64,000 nt of DNA from Starkeya sp. ORNL1 (GCF_012971745.1 NZ_CP048834.1:3596001-3660000); one strand, 5' to 3'. Counted from the first letter of the stretch, positions 19,249 through 28,179 are shown. The notes: generated from the letters alone by a model not told the origin. Made by a program: numbers and translations.

Positions 19249-19989
19249 CTAACTTTCGCGTGGCGCGAAATCCTTGAGCAGGCCGGTGTAGGCCTTGGGC
19301 CGCGGCGCCGCATAGGCGCCGTGCTTGGAAGTGACGAGGCCGGTGCTGACGAGCGCCTCGACCAGCGTCACCGCGCTCGCCACGCCGTCGATCACGGGCA
19401 CGCCGTGTTCCTCGGTGAGTGCGCGGGCAAGGTCGGCCATGCCGGCGCAGCCGAGCACCACCGCCTCCGCACCGTCCTTCGCCACCGAGCGCGCAATCTC
19501 CGCCGAGATGCGTCCGCGCGCGCCGGAGGCAGCGTCCTCCAGCTCCAGCACCGCCACCTCGGAGGCCCGCACCGCGCAGCAGCGCCGGTCGAGGCCATAG
19601 CGCACCAGGTTGGCTTCGATCACCGGGATCGAGCGCGAGAGCGTCGTCACCACGGCGAAGCGATGGGCGATCAGGCTGGCGAAATGGAAGCCGGCCTCGC
19701 CGATGCCGACCACCGGCCCGCGCGCCAGCGTCCGCGCGGCCTCCAGGCCGGTATCGTCGAAGCAGGCGATGACGTGGCCGTCGACACCGTCGCTTTCGGC
19801 CTCGGCAATAGCTGCGAGCAGGCCGGGCAGCGCCAGGGCGTCATCATAATAGCCCTCGATCGAGGCCGGCCCCATCGCCGAGGTGCGGGCCAGGATCTCG
19901 CTGCCGGGCCGCGCCACCGCGCGGGCGGCGGCGGCGATCTTGTCGGTCATCGAGACGGTGGTGTTGGGATTGACCAGATGGATGCGCAA
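19249..19989 (-). CDS. Asp/Glu/hydantoin racemase-family enzyme
   Basis: A 246-aa member of the Asp/Glu racemase superfamily, closest in style to hydantoin/allantoin racemases and maleate isomerase relatives. It begins MRIHLVNPNTTVSMTDKIAAAAR (family NPNT motif). The two catalytic cysteines are visible in ACFDDTGLEAAR and LGCAGMADLA. These enzymes isomerise a carbon by two-base chemistry in the cytoplasm. The gene converges on the MarR gene beside the LivJ-type importer, so a role in using an imported hydantoin, purine-derived or amino-acid compound is possible but unproven. Confidence 0.85.
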   Translation of the reverse strand: MRIHLVNPNTTVSMTDKIAAAARAVARPGSEILARTSAMGPASIEGYYDDALALPGLLAAIAEAESDGVDGHVIACFDDTGLEAARTLARGPVVGIGEAGFHFASLIAHRFAVVTTLSRSIPVIEANLVRYGLDRRCCAVRASEVAVLELEDAASGARGRISAEIARSVAKDGAEAVVLGCAGMADLARALTEEHGVPVIDGVASAVTLVEALVSTGLVTSKHGAYAAPRPKAYTGLLKDFAPRES

Positions 19990-20048
19990 GGGCGGCTTCC
20001 GGGGACGAGAGGGCTATGCTCTCCTATCACAGGCCGCTATTGCGCGCG

Positions 20049-21821
20049 CTATTCGGCGGCGTCGACCGCATTGATCATCTGGCGCGGCAGCGGCGCGGCA
20101 AAGCTCGAGTGGCGCCAATCCGCGACATCGGCGAATTCGGCGGCCGGGAGCGGGCGCGAGAACAGGAAGCCCTGCAGTTCGTCGCAACCGAGGCCGCGCA
20201 GGAAGGCGACCTGCTCGGCGGTCTCGACCCCTTCCACCGTCACCCGGAGGTCGAGGTGCCGGGCGAGGCCGACAATGCCGCGCACGATGGCGACCGAGCG
20301 CCGGTGGTTGGGCAGGTCCGAGGTGAAGATGCGATCGATCTTGATGCGGTCGAAATTGAGCTGCCGCAGATTGGAGATCGAGGTGTAGCCGGCGCCGAAA
20401 TCGTCCATCGCCACCGTCACGCCGAGCGCGCGCAGTCGCGCGAACATGCTGGAGGCCTGGTCGAAATCCTTGATCAGCACATCCTCGGTGACTTCCAGCT
20501 CCAGCCGGCGCGGATCGAAGCCGCTGGCCTGGATGAGGGTGCGCACCTGGTCGACCAGTTCGCTGTTGATCTGGCTCGGCGAGACATTGACGGCGACCCG
20601 CACGTGCTGGGGCCAATTGGCGGCCGCCTTGATGGAATTGCGGATCACCAGGTCGGTCAGCGCCGGAATGGCACCGGTCTCCTCGGCGATACGGATGAAT
20701 TCGAGCGGCCCCACCATGCCGTAGTCGGGATGCGGCCAGCGTGCCAGCGCCTCGAAGGCGCTGATTGTGCCGGTGCGGGCGTCGACCACCGGCTGGAACC
20801 AGGTTTCGATCTGGCCGTCAGTGATGGCGCCGTCGATCTGCTGGGCTAGGTTGGAACGCCGGGCGATCTCCTCGCCGAGCGCGGAGGAGAAATGGCGGCT
20901 GCGCCCGCGTCCTTCCGCCTTGGCGCGATAAAGCGCAAGGTCGGCATTGTGCAGCAATTCCTCGGCGCTGGCGGCGTCCCGCGGATAGACCGCGACGCCG
21001 ATCGAGGCGCCGACCGGCACCAATTGCTCCTCGAACAGGAATGGCCGGTTGAGCCGGCGCCGCAATTGCTGGGCGATCAGCTTCACCTCGCTGGCATCCG
21101 CGATGTTCTCGCACAGCACGACGAACTCATCGCCGCCGACCCGCGCCACCAGGCCGTCCGAAGGGACCTCGAAGCGCAGCTTGTCGGCGACATAGCACAG
21201 CAGGCGGTCGCCGACCGTGTGGCCCTTGAGGTCGTTCACTTCCTTGAAGTGGTCGAGATCGATCCACAGCACCGCGCACAGCGAGCCGGTTTCATCGCAG
21301 CGGGCGATGGCGGCATCGAGCCGCGCGCGCAGCACCTCACGGTTCGGCAGGCGCGTCAGCGCATCATGATGGGCGAGGAAACTGATACGGTGGTCGGCGT
21401 CCTCGCGGTCGTGAATGTCGTCGACCACCAGCAGATGGCCGGAGCCACCGCCGACATCGAAGGGCCGCGCGGCGATCGCGACGCGGTGCAGGGCGCCGTC
21501 GGGGCGCACCAATTCGGTCTCCAGCTTTACCTCATCGCCGCTCAACAGCCGGTCGATGGCGCCGCGGTCGGCGAGCAGCCTGGTGACGAGGAGATCGCCG
21601 CCGGCCTCGCGGTCGATACCGGCAATGGTCCGGAAGGCGCTGTTGAATTCGACGATCTGCAACCCACGGCATAGGATGATGCCGTTGGGAAGCGCCTCGA
21701 TGGCGAGGCGGGCATGCCGGGCTTCCGCCATCGCGGTGGCGGCGCGGGCGCGGGCATGCAGATATGCCACGGCGAGCACGGCGACGCCGAGCATGGCGAA
21801 CGCCACGGCAAGGCCGGTCAC
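20049..21821 (-). CDS. Membrane GGDEF-EAL protein (cyclic-di-GMP turnover)
   Basis: About 590 aa: one N-terminal membrane helix (GLAVAFAMLGVAVLAVAYLHA), a PAS-like unit, a GGDEF domain with intact GGDEF (VARVGGDEFVVL) and an EAL domain with intact EAL (AFEALARWPHPD), DDFGAGYTS and the later Lys in RIKIDR. Both diguanylate cyclase and phosphodiesterase activity are therefore possible; which one dominates cannot be told. The GTG at 21821 has GGAG 8 nt upstream and starts just before the membrane helix; another in-frame GTG lies at 21872. It sits beside the racemase on the same strand with about 60 bp between. Confidence 0.9.
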   Translation of the reverse strand: MTGLAVAFAMLGVAVLAVAYLHARARAATAMAEARHARLAIEALPNGIILCRGLQIVEFNSAFRTIAGIDREAGGDLLVTRLLADRGAIDRLLSGDEVKLETELVRPDGALHRVAIAARPFDVGGGSGHLLVVDDIHDREDADHRISFLAHHDALTRLPNREVLRARLDAAIARCDETGSLCAVLWIDLDHFKEVNDLKGHTVGDRLLCYVADKLRFEVPSDGLVARVGGDEFVVLCENIADASEVKLIAQQLRRRLNRPFLFEEQLVPVGASIGVAVYPRDAASAEELLHNADLALYRAKAEGRGRSRHFSSALGEEIARRSNLAQQIDGAITDGQIETWFQPVVDARTGTISAFEALARWPHPDYGMVGPLEFIRIAEETGAIPALTDLVIRNSIKAAANWPQHVRVAVNVSPSQINSELVDQVRTLIQASGFDPRRLELEVTEDVLIKDFDQASSMFARLRALGVTVAMDDFGAGYTSISNLRQLNFDRIKIDRIFTSDLPNHRRSVAIVRGIVGLARHLDLRVTVEGVETAEQVAFLRGLGCDELQGFLFSRPLPAAEFADVADWRHSSFAAPLPRQMINAVDAAE

Positions 21822-22132
21822 GGACGGCGCTCCGCAAACCCCTTGAGATGAGACGCGACATAGGCGCGGCACCGGGCCGGCGCATGATGCTCCAGCCCGG
21901 TGGAATCGATCACGAATTTGGATCGCGCAGATCCAGATTCATCGAGATCGGCCGCCGGGATGCCGTGCCGAAAGTAACCGGACTCTCTCGTCATTTCGTT
22001 ATTTTGTGGCATGCGGGTTAATAAATCTCAAACCATCCCACGCGGAACGAAGCATCGGCACCCTGGTCTTCATGCTCCGTTACGTAGTTGCGACCTAGAT
22101 CGTCGCCTCAAAGAACAAAGGAGGCTGATGTC
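21822..22132. other. 311-bp divergent intergenic region
   Basis: Lies between the GGDEF-EAL gene and the PstS-like gene. The stretch around 21985-22050 is AT-richer than its surroundings and likely holds promoters for one or both genes. I see no convincing -35/-10 pair, operator or small gene. A strong AAAGGAGG ribosome site for the rightward gene lies at 22118-22125. Confidence 0.55.
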
Positions 22133-22930
22133 ATGAAGCGTTGGACATGCGTACTCGCGGTTGTGCTGGCCACGGTGCCGGGGCTCCGCGGGGCGTGGGC
22201 GGATGAACTTCCGATTGTGGGCACGGGCGACGGCATCGAGCTGCTGCGCGCAATCGGCGCGGCCTTCACCGCGGACCACCCTGAGACCGTCATCCTGGTG
22301 CCGCCGAGCATCGGCTCCGGCGGCGGGCTGGCGGCGATCGGCAGCGACAAAGAGGTGCTGGCGCGCATCGCCCGTCCGCTGAACGATACCGAGAAGTCAC
22401 TCGGCATCATCGCCGAGCCCGTCGTACTGCTGCCGTCGGCGTTCTACGTCAACCCCTCGGCCGGCGTCACCGGCGTCACCAGCGAACAGCTGCTGCGGAT
22501 CTATCGCGGTGATATCACCAATTGGAAGGACCTCGGCGGCGCCGACCTGCGCGTGAAAGTGGTCCGCCGCGAGGACCATGACAGCACCCTGCAGGTGCTG
22601 CGCCAGAGCATGCCGGGCTGGAAGGACCTTGTCCTCACCGAGAAGTCCAAGACCGCCACCACGACGCAGGAAAGCGTCGACACGGTGCGCACGGTGGATG
22701 GCGCCATCGGCTTCGGTCCGTTCACCAGCGCGCTCGGCGACGGCCTCTCCGTGCTGCGCATCGACGGCCGGGCACCGACCGATGCCGGCTATCCCTCCGC
22801 CGTGGTGCTCGCGCTCGCCTACAAGAAATCGACCGTCACACCGGCGGCACAGAGTTTCGTGAGCTTCGCCAAGAGCGCCAAGGCCCGCACCTTGCTAAGC
22901 TCGATGGGCGGCGTCCCGGCCGCAGAGTGA
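22133..22930 (+). CDS. PstS-like periplasmic phosphate-type binding protein
   Basis: A 265-aa secreted protein. The signal peptide is MKRWTCVLAVVLATVPGLRGAWA. The mature part resembles the PBP-like (PstS) fold: VGTGDGIELLRAIGAAFTADHPE, GSGGGLAAIGSDK, ARIARPLNDTEK, AFYVNPSAGVTGVTSEQLLRIYRGDITNWKDLGG, which is very typical of PstS-like proteins. The start is fixed by a strong ribosome site (AAAGGAGG) before the ATG at 22133. It overlaps the following receptor-like gene by 4 nt (GTGA), and no Pst permease is nearby. This suggests a sensory rather than transport role (inference). Confidence 0.85.
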   Translation: MKRWTCVLAVVLATVPGLRGAWADELPIVGTGDGIELLRAIGAAFTADHPETVILVPPSIGSGGGLAAIGSDKEVLARIARPLNDTEKSLGIIAEPVVLLPSAFYVNPSAGVTGVTSEQLLRIYRGDITNWKDLGGADLRVKVVRREDHDSTLQVLRQSMPGWKDLVLTEKSKTATTTQESVDTVRTVDGAIGFGPFTSALGDGLSVLRIDGRAPTDAGYPSAVVLALAYKKSTVTPAAQSFVSFAKSAKARTLLSSMGGVPAAE

Positions 22931-24975
22931 GCGTTATCCCCGTGCTTCGTCTTGCTTCCCTCAGCGCCCGCCTGATCCTCGCCGTCGTGGCGACGGCGAC
23001 GATCGCCTTTGCCGGCTTCGTCGCCCTGGCCGTGTGGCGGCTCGATCTCGGGCTGGAACGGCAGGCGGAGGAACTCACGCGCCTGTCGGAGACGCGGATC
23101 ACGCAGAAGCTGGACGGCGAGGCCCGCCTCGCCCGCGCCCGCGTGCAGATGATGTTCAACACCATGGGCCGGCTGGTGGAAAGCCTTGCCCAGCGGGCTG
23201 ATATCGCCGAGGCGGTCTCCAGCAACAACATCGTCGCCATGAGCGAGTCGCTCGGCCGCAGCATCGGCGCGCTGGACCTTGACGGCGTGCTGGTGATCGA
23301 TCCCAAGCTGCGCGTCGTCGGCGCCCATAGCGGCGACGTCGACCTGCTGGCGGCGAACGAGGCGCTGAACCTGCTGCCGATCGCGGACGACATCCTGCCG
23401 CTGCTGCAGAACAATGATCGCAAGGCGCCGCGCAATCTGCGCCGCGTGCTGGCCTTCGACCAGCGCACTGCGACCGCATTCGGCTCGAAGCAGCGCGCCG
23501 CCATGGTGTTCGTCACCGTCGATCCGCTGTTCGACGATTTCGGCGACGTCTCGGCGGCGATCGTCACCCATCGGGTGCTGCGGCCGCGCGAGGAGACACT
23601 CGCCGAATTCTCCCGGCTCGAAGGTGCCGGCCTCATCGTCCAGTATCAGGGGAAGACCATCTCCGTCGCCGGCATCAACGACCCCGATGCCACCATCGAG
23701 ACGGTCGCGGGGACCGACCTGCTGCGCACCGGCGATGGGCGCTACTGGGCGCGCTGCGTCGCGATGTACGAGGATTACCGCATCTGCGCGCTGACGCCGC
23801 TCGGCGAACTGCACGCCTTGCGCGACGAGCTGGTGCGGGTCGGCCAGCGCGAGGGCAAGTCGCTGACTTCATGGCTGCTGCTGGCGGCGGTGAGTTCGCT
23901 TGCCCTGTTCGCGCTGATCATGCTGATCGCCTCGCGCCGCATCACCCGGCCGCTGGAGATCATTACCGAGGCGGTGCGGGCGGTCTCGCGCGGCGACTGG
24001 AAGGCCCATGTCGACGGGCAGGACCGATCCGACGAGATCGGCGACATCGCCCGCGCGGTGGTGTCGCTGCAGCACTCGATGGAAGAGCGCGACCAACTGC
24101 GTGCCGACGTCGCCGACGCCAATGTGGTGCGCCAGCGCCGCGAGGAACTGGAATCCGCGATCACCCGCTTCGACCGGGTGATGCGCTCGGTGCTGCTCAC
24201 CGTCGGCGATTGCGCCGAGAGCATGGACGAGACCGCGCACGAACTGGCCCGGGTCTCGGCGGTCGCCGAGGGCGAGGCGGCGGAGGCGACCTTCGTCTCC
24301 GAGAGCACGCTGCAAGGCGTCGCCACCGTGCAGCAGGCGACCGAGCGGTTGAACGCCTCGCTCGCCGAGACCGTGTCCCATCTGCGCAGCGCCGCGCTCG
24401 CCGCCGATGCCAATGTCACCGAGGCCGCCGGCTCCTCGCTGCGCCGACTCGCCGGCCTGACCGAGGGCGTCGCGGAGCTCTCCGGCTCGTTCGAGGATGC
24501 CGCGCGGCGCATCAACGTGATCGCACTCAACGCCACCATGCAGGCGAGCCGCGCCGGCACGCAGGGCGCCGGTTTCGCGCCGATGGTCGCCGACCTCAAC
24601 GCACTCGCGGCGCGCATGGACGGCGTGGTGCTCGACATCGGCTCCTGCGCCGTCGGCATACGCGACACCGCGGACGAGACCTCGAACGCCATATACGGCG
24701 TTTCCCAGACCTTCGGCACGCTGCTAGAGGAGGCGCGGGCGATCGCGAGCGCGGTGGAGCGCCAGGACCGCGCCACCCGCGACATAGCGGACGGCATCAC
24801 CGCTGCCGCCGGCGGCAGCGTGAATGTCGCCGCCAGCCTGCGCCGGCTGAAGGCGACCATCGAGGAAGCCCGCAGCTCCGCGCAGAAGGTGGTCGACCAG
24901 GCGACCGACATGGCCGACGAGGCCCGCCGGCTCGACATCACCGTGAAGTCGTTCCTGCGCGAGGTGACGACGTAG
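22927..24975 (+). CDS. Chemoreceptor-like membrane protein with degenerate signalling tip
   Basis: A 682-aa protein with TM1 near residues 13-35, a ~275-residue periplasmic domain, TM2 near 313-336, HAMP about 337-389, and a long helical cytoplasmic part resembling an MCP signal domain. The tip region reads INVIALNATMQASRAGTQG (529-547), in contrast to the usual ALNAAVEAARAGE; it keeps the pattern but has lost key identities. Coupling to CheA/CheW is therefore doubtful. The GTG start overlaps the stop of the PstS-like gene, so the periplasmic binding protein probably presents its ligand to this receptor. Confidence 0.82.
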   Translation: MSVIPVLRLASLSARLILAVVATATIAFAGFVALAVWRLDLGLERQAEELTRLSETRITQKLDGEARLARARVQMMFNTMGRLVESLAQRADIAEAVSSNNIVAMSESLGRSIGALDLDGVLVIDPKLRVVGAHSGDVDLLAANEALNLLPIADDILPLLQNNDRKAPRNLRRVLAFDQRTATAFGSKQRAAMVFVTVDPLFDDFGDVSAAIVTHRVLRPREETLAEFSRLEGAGLIVQYQGKTISVAGINDPDATIETVAGTDLLRTGDGRYWARCVAMYEDYRICALTPLGELHALRDELVRVGQREGKSLTSWLLLAAVSSLALFALIMLIASRRITRPLEIITEAVRAVSRGDWKAHVDGQDRSDEIGDIARAVVSLQHSMEERDQLRADVADANVVRQRREELESAITRFDRVMRSVLLTVGDCAESMDETAHELARVSAVAEGEAAEATFVSESTLQGVATVQQATERLNASLAETVSHLRSAALAADANVTEAAGSSLRRLAGLTEGVAELSGSFEDAARRINVIALNATMQASRAGTQGAGFAPMVADLNALAARMDGVVLDIGSCAVGIRDTADETSNAIYGVSQTFGTLLEEARAIASAVERQDRATRDIADGITAAAGGSVNVAASLRRLKATIEEARSSAQKVVDQATDMADEARRLDITVKSFLREVTT

Positions 24976-24992
24976 GAACCCACCCTTTCCAC

Positions 24993-25080
24993 CCTCATCC
25001 CCAGGCTTGACCCGGGGATCCAGACTTCGGCAGGGTGCATGCGGATAGGCTGGGTCCCCCGGTCAAGCCCGGGAATGAGG
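24993..25080. repeat. Intergenic palindrome, family B (CTCATCCCC...GGGAATGAGG)
   Basis: CCTCATCCCCAGGCTTGACC at the left is mirrored by GGTCAAGCCCGGGAATGAGG at the right, with an inner CCGGGGATCCAG/CTGGGTCCCCCGG stem. A second copy lies at 29191-29277. It sits between the convergent receptor-like and reductase genes, together with a family-A copy. Confidence 0.75.
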
Positions 25081-25113
25081 CAGTTCTGGTTGCTGGGCCA
25101 AGCTCAAGCGTCA

Positions 25114-25155
25114 CGCGATCCCGGATACGGCCTGACGGCCATTCCGGGATGACGG
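25114..25155. repeat. Intergenic palindrome, family A
   Basis: CGCGATCCCGGATACGGCC pairs with GGCCATTCCGGGATGACG. It stands next to the family-B copy in the same convergent gap. Confidence 0.75.
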
Positions 25156-25163
25156 AATGAGTT

Positions 25164-26303
25164 TCAGCTGCCCCCCTCGCCGGCGCGCCGCCCCGTCGCC
25201 GCCGGGCGACGTTCGGCGGGCTCGGCCGAAGGCTCGTAGCGCCGGCCGCCAGGCAGCGGCCCGGTCTCTGCAACGGCCCCGCGCGGGCGCGGCGACAGGA
25301 TGCTCTCGGCCGGCGCCCCGCCGCGCAGCGACTGCATCAGCCGCCCGACCATGGACAGCGTCTCGCGGCTGGCGACGAACGGATCGGCATGGACCCGCGC
25401 GCCCACCGCCACAGCCTTGCGGCGCACCGCCTCGACGAGGCCGGCCGCGCCGGCGACGATGACGGTGTCGTCGACCCCGAGCGATGGCAGGTAATGCGTC
25501 GGCCGGCCGGGGCGGAAGCGGTTGCCGGGATCCTCCTCCACGGTGGCGAAGGCCTCGAGGGCGCCATGGTCGACCAGCCAGTCGAGCGCGCTTTCCATAT
25601 AGACCTCCTCGCGCCGGCGCATGCCGGTGACGAGGAACAGGTCGCGACCCGGCTGGCCGAGCCGTGCGGCCCGCGCCACCGACCAGACCGGCGCGAAGCC
25701 GGTGCCGCCGCCGATCAGGATCAGTGGCCCCGCCCCCGGGCGCAGGAAGGCAGCGCCGAGCGGGCCGCGTATCTGCGCCTTGTGGCCGGGGCGGATGGCG
25801 CGGCCGATGGCGCCGGAGACGATGCCGCCCGGCAGCAGGCGCACATGCAGGCGCGCCTCGCCGGGATCGTAGCCGCCGTCGAGATCCGGTGCCGGGCTGT
25901 AGTCGCGGCCGGGGAAGCCGGCGAAGCGGACATTGAGGTACTGTCCCGGCAGCATCTCCAGAGGCGCATTCAGCGCCAGCACCACCTCGGCGATGTCCGG
26001 GGCGAGCGCGTGCATCGCGCTCACCGTGGCGCCGACGCGCAGCACCGGCGGCACTTCGTCATAGGCGATCGCCACGTCCCCGGTCAGCGTCGCCTGGCAG
26101 GCCAGAACGGTGTCGGCGATGCGGGTGCCGCGATCGTCGACGCTGCCCGAGAGAACGCGCACCCGGCAGGTCTCGCACTGGCCGGTGAGGCAGTCGTGCG
26201 GCACCAATATGCGCCCGCCCAGCCCGGCATCGACCAGCGTGGTGCCGGGGGCGGCCTCGACGGACCGGCCATTGATGGTCAGCCGGCACTTCACCCCGCT
26301 CAT
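25164..26303 (-). CDS. 2Fe-2S ferredoxin / flavin reductase (FNR-type electron transfer protein)
   Basis: A 379-aa protein. The N-terminal ferredoxin domain has cysteines C38, C43, C46 and C69 (plant-type C-x4-C-x2-C-x22-C) for one 2Fe-2S cluster. An FNR-like part follows, with an FAD stretch (GRDYSPAPDL, LLPGGIVSGAIG) and an NAD(P)-binding motif IGGGTGFAPVWSVARA. The last ~60 residues are a basic, Pro-rich extension (RRYEPSAEPAERRP) of no known function. The ATG at 26303 is used because a longer frame runs into the upstream gene. It lies 13 bp after the cytochrome gene, so the two form an operon and this protein is the likely electron donor or acceptor. Confidence 0.87.
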   Translation of the reverse strand: MSGVKCRLTINGRSVEAAPGTTLVDAGLGGRILVPHDCLTGQCETCRVRVLSGSVDDRGTRIADTVLACQATLTGDVAIAYDEVPPVLRVGATVSAMHALAPDIAEVVLALNAPLEMLPGQYLNVRFAGFPGRDYSPAPDLDGGYDPGEARLHVRLLPGGIVSGAIGRAIRPGHKAQIRGPLGAAFLRPGAGPLILIGGGTGFAPVWSVARAARLGQPGRDLFLVTGMRRREEVYMESALDWLVDHGALEAFATVEEDPGNRFRPGRPTHYLPSLGVDDTVIVAGAAGLVEAVRRKAVAVGARVHADPFVASRETLSMVGRLMQSLRGGAPAESILSPRPRGAVAETGPLPGGRRYEPSAEPAERRPAATGRRAGEGGS

Positions 26304-26316
26304 GCGGCCGCCTCGC

Positions 26317-28080
26317 TCAGTCGAGCTCGACGACCACCGGGCGGACATGCCGGGTGTGGCGGGTCTGGTTATGGTCGAAGACCGAGACCCACATATAGAG
26401 CGGGCGGCCCGGCACGAAGTCCTGGTCGAATTCCGAGCCGGTGGTCAGCGCCCGGGTGACCTCCAGCGTCCAGTGGCCGTCCGCCCATTTCGGCGTGCCG
26501 TGCACCTGCGCGCGGTCGCCCTCGTAATTGCCCATGATGAGCACGCCGGGCAGCACGGCGCCGACGGGAATCGTGGCATCGAGTTCCTTGGAATAGGGCG
26601 CGGTCTCGGCCTCGGTCATCCACCATTGCGCGCCCTCGGGGTCGATGGCCTCGGGCGAGAGGTCGATCTTGCCAAGCTTGGCCTCGGTCGCCTTCCAGTC
26701 GGTCGGCAGGCGCAGCAGGTCGACGGTGCCGCGATAGCCGCCGGGCGGCTGGGCCTTGAAATTGTAGACATAGAAGGCACGGCCGGGATCATTCCAATAG
26801 CCGGCCTGGTGGCGGGCGGTGCCGGCATTCTCGGCTTCCGTCGCCGGACGCGGCGGGCCGAAATACTGGTCATCCAGCATGCCGAGATGGCCGCCGCGGG
26901 CCGCCTTCCATTGCCAGAGGTCGGCAATGTCGCCCTCGGTGTAGTGGTAGCCGCGCTTGTGCAGCGGTGCCGGCTTATCGGCCAATGGCTTCGGACCCAT
27001 ATGGGTCGAGCCGCCGCCGCCGAAGGCGTCCGAGGTCGAGAACAGGATGGCGAGCTTGTCCTCGTAGAACAGCTTCACATCGGCGATGTCGGCATCGTCC
27101 TGCACGAGGTGCCAGCCATCGTCCTTCTTGATCAGCGGCAAGCGGCGCAGCGAGCGGGTCGGATCTTCCCAGCGGAAGGCGAAATAGACGTTCTTGTCAT
27201 CATGGACCGCGCGGATCTCGACGGTGGATTCGCCCGAGCCGCCGGCGAGATTCTCGCCCTGCTGGGTGCGTACCGAGACGACCTTGGCATTCTTCCATGC
27301 CGGATCATCCAGCACACCGTCGAGCTTCGGCGGCTGGTCGACCTTGCCGATGACCAGATGGTCGCGGGTGCCGAAATCGAGCGTCACCAGGCCGATGGCG
27401 ACCGCAACGCCGGCGAGGGTGCCGACCAGGATCGGCCAGCGGCGGGTGGCGGCGGTGCGGGCGAGACGCGACGGGCGGAACACCCGCAGCCATTGCGGCA
27501 GCCCGCCATAGCCAAAATGCCCGACCAGATGGGCCAGCAGATAGAAGATGGTGCCGAAAGCGGCGGCGTTGTGGATGGTGACGATCCAGCCGCCATAGCC
27601 GATGTATAGCATCACGCCGGTCACGGTGAGCACCGCGACCAGAGCGTAGAACATCCAGTTCATCGAGACGTTGAAAGCGTTCCAGCGCAGCTTCGCCGCG
27701 TTGGTCATCATGAAGACCTGCACCCGCTTCGGTGAGACCCGGTTGGCGAGGCCGCTGCGCGTCATATAGAGCGCATAGGCGGTGACGCAGAAGAACAGCG
27801 CCAGCCCGGCGGCGAAATGCACGGTCCAGATCTCGCCCTGCGGCAGGATCGGCTCGAACCATTTCGACACCACGGCACGCGGATTGTCGGCGGCGATGCG
27901 CAGCCCGGTGACGAGGCTTGTCACCATGCCGATGGCGGTGACCCAGTGCAGCACGATGGTCATCGTATCGGTGCGCGGCGCCGCCCCCCGCGCCGCCTGG
28001 AACTGCGCCGATCCGTCGACGCTCCCCGGCCGCTGCGCGCCTTCCGATTGCTTGGTCGACGTCACTTTCTGGTCTGCCAT
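26317..28080 (-). CDS. Cytochrome b561-type membrane protein fused to an ethylbenzene-dehydrogenase-like heme domain
   Basis: A 587-aa protein. The N-terminal part holds four helices of a di-heme b cytochrome, with His candidates H45 (LHW), H88 (VHFA), H170 (IHNAA) and H184 (LLAHLVGHFG). A fifth hydrophobic helix near 215-233 is followed by a ~350-residue extracytoplasmic domain resembling the heme-binding gamma subunit of ethylbenzene/DMSO-type dehydrogenases (LDGVLDDPAWKNAKVV, YFAFRWEDPTRS, AILFSTSDAF, VVVELD end). The ATG at 28080 has AGGGGGG 6 nt upstream. It is the first gene of a two-gene redox operon with the 2Fe-2S reductase. The electron partner outside the cell membrane is unknown. 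Confidence 0.85.
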   Translation of the reverse strand: MADQKVTSTKQSEGAQRPGSVDGSAQFQAARGAAPRTDTMTIVLHWVTAIGMVTSLVTGLRIAADNPRAVVSKWFEPILPQGEIWTVHFAAGLALFFCVTAYALYMTRSGLANRVSPKRVQVFMMTNAAKLRWNAFNVSMNWMFYALVAVLTVTGVMLYIGYGGWIVTIHNAAAFGTIFYLLAHLVGHFGYGGLPQWLRVFRPSRLARTAATRRWPILVGTLAGVAVAIGLVTLDFGTRDHLVIGKVDQPPKLDGVLDDPAWKNAKVVSVRTQQGENLAGGSGESTVEIRAVHDDKNVYFAFRWEDPTRSLRRLPLIKKDDGWHLVQDDADIADVKLFYEDKLAILFSTSDAFGGGGSTHMGPKPLADKPAPLHKRGYHYTEGDIADLWQWKAARGGHLGMLDDQYFGPPRPATEAENAGTARHQAGYWNDPGRAFYVYNFKAQPPGGYRGTVDLLRLPTDWKATEAKLGKIDLSPEAIDPEGAQWWMTEAETAPYSKELDATIPVGAVLPGVLIMGNYEGDRAQVHGTPKWADGHWTLEVTRALTTGSEFDQDFVPGRPLYMWVSVFDHNQTRHTRHVRPVVVELD

Positions 28081-28150
28081 CGCCATCCCCCCTGGCGCGC
28101 CTTTCCCGGAGGCGCGGCGTACCGAATCACTCGATTTGGCCGATGCCCGA

Positions 28151-28179
28151 TTGTTAAAATTTTCGGAAAATTTTAACAA
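28151..28179. promoter_or_regulatory. 29-bp perfect palindrome upstream of the cytochrome operon
   Basis: TTGTTAAAATTTT-CGG-AAAATTTTAACAA: 13-bp arms, 3-nt centre, no mismatch, about 70 bp before the cytochrome start codon, in a strikingly AT-rich patch (28150-28210). It is an operator-type dyad for a dimeric regulator, or a stable hairpin. It belongs to none of the repeat families in the window, and no regulator gene stands next to it. Confidence 0.6.

Noticed and set aside
22044..22080. ECF-sigma (EcfG-type GGAAC-N16/17-CGTT) promoter before the PstS-like gene
   Set aside because: GGAAC and CGTT are present but about 29 bp apart, too far for the known spacing.
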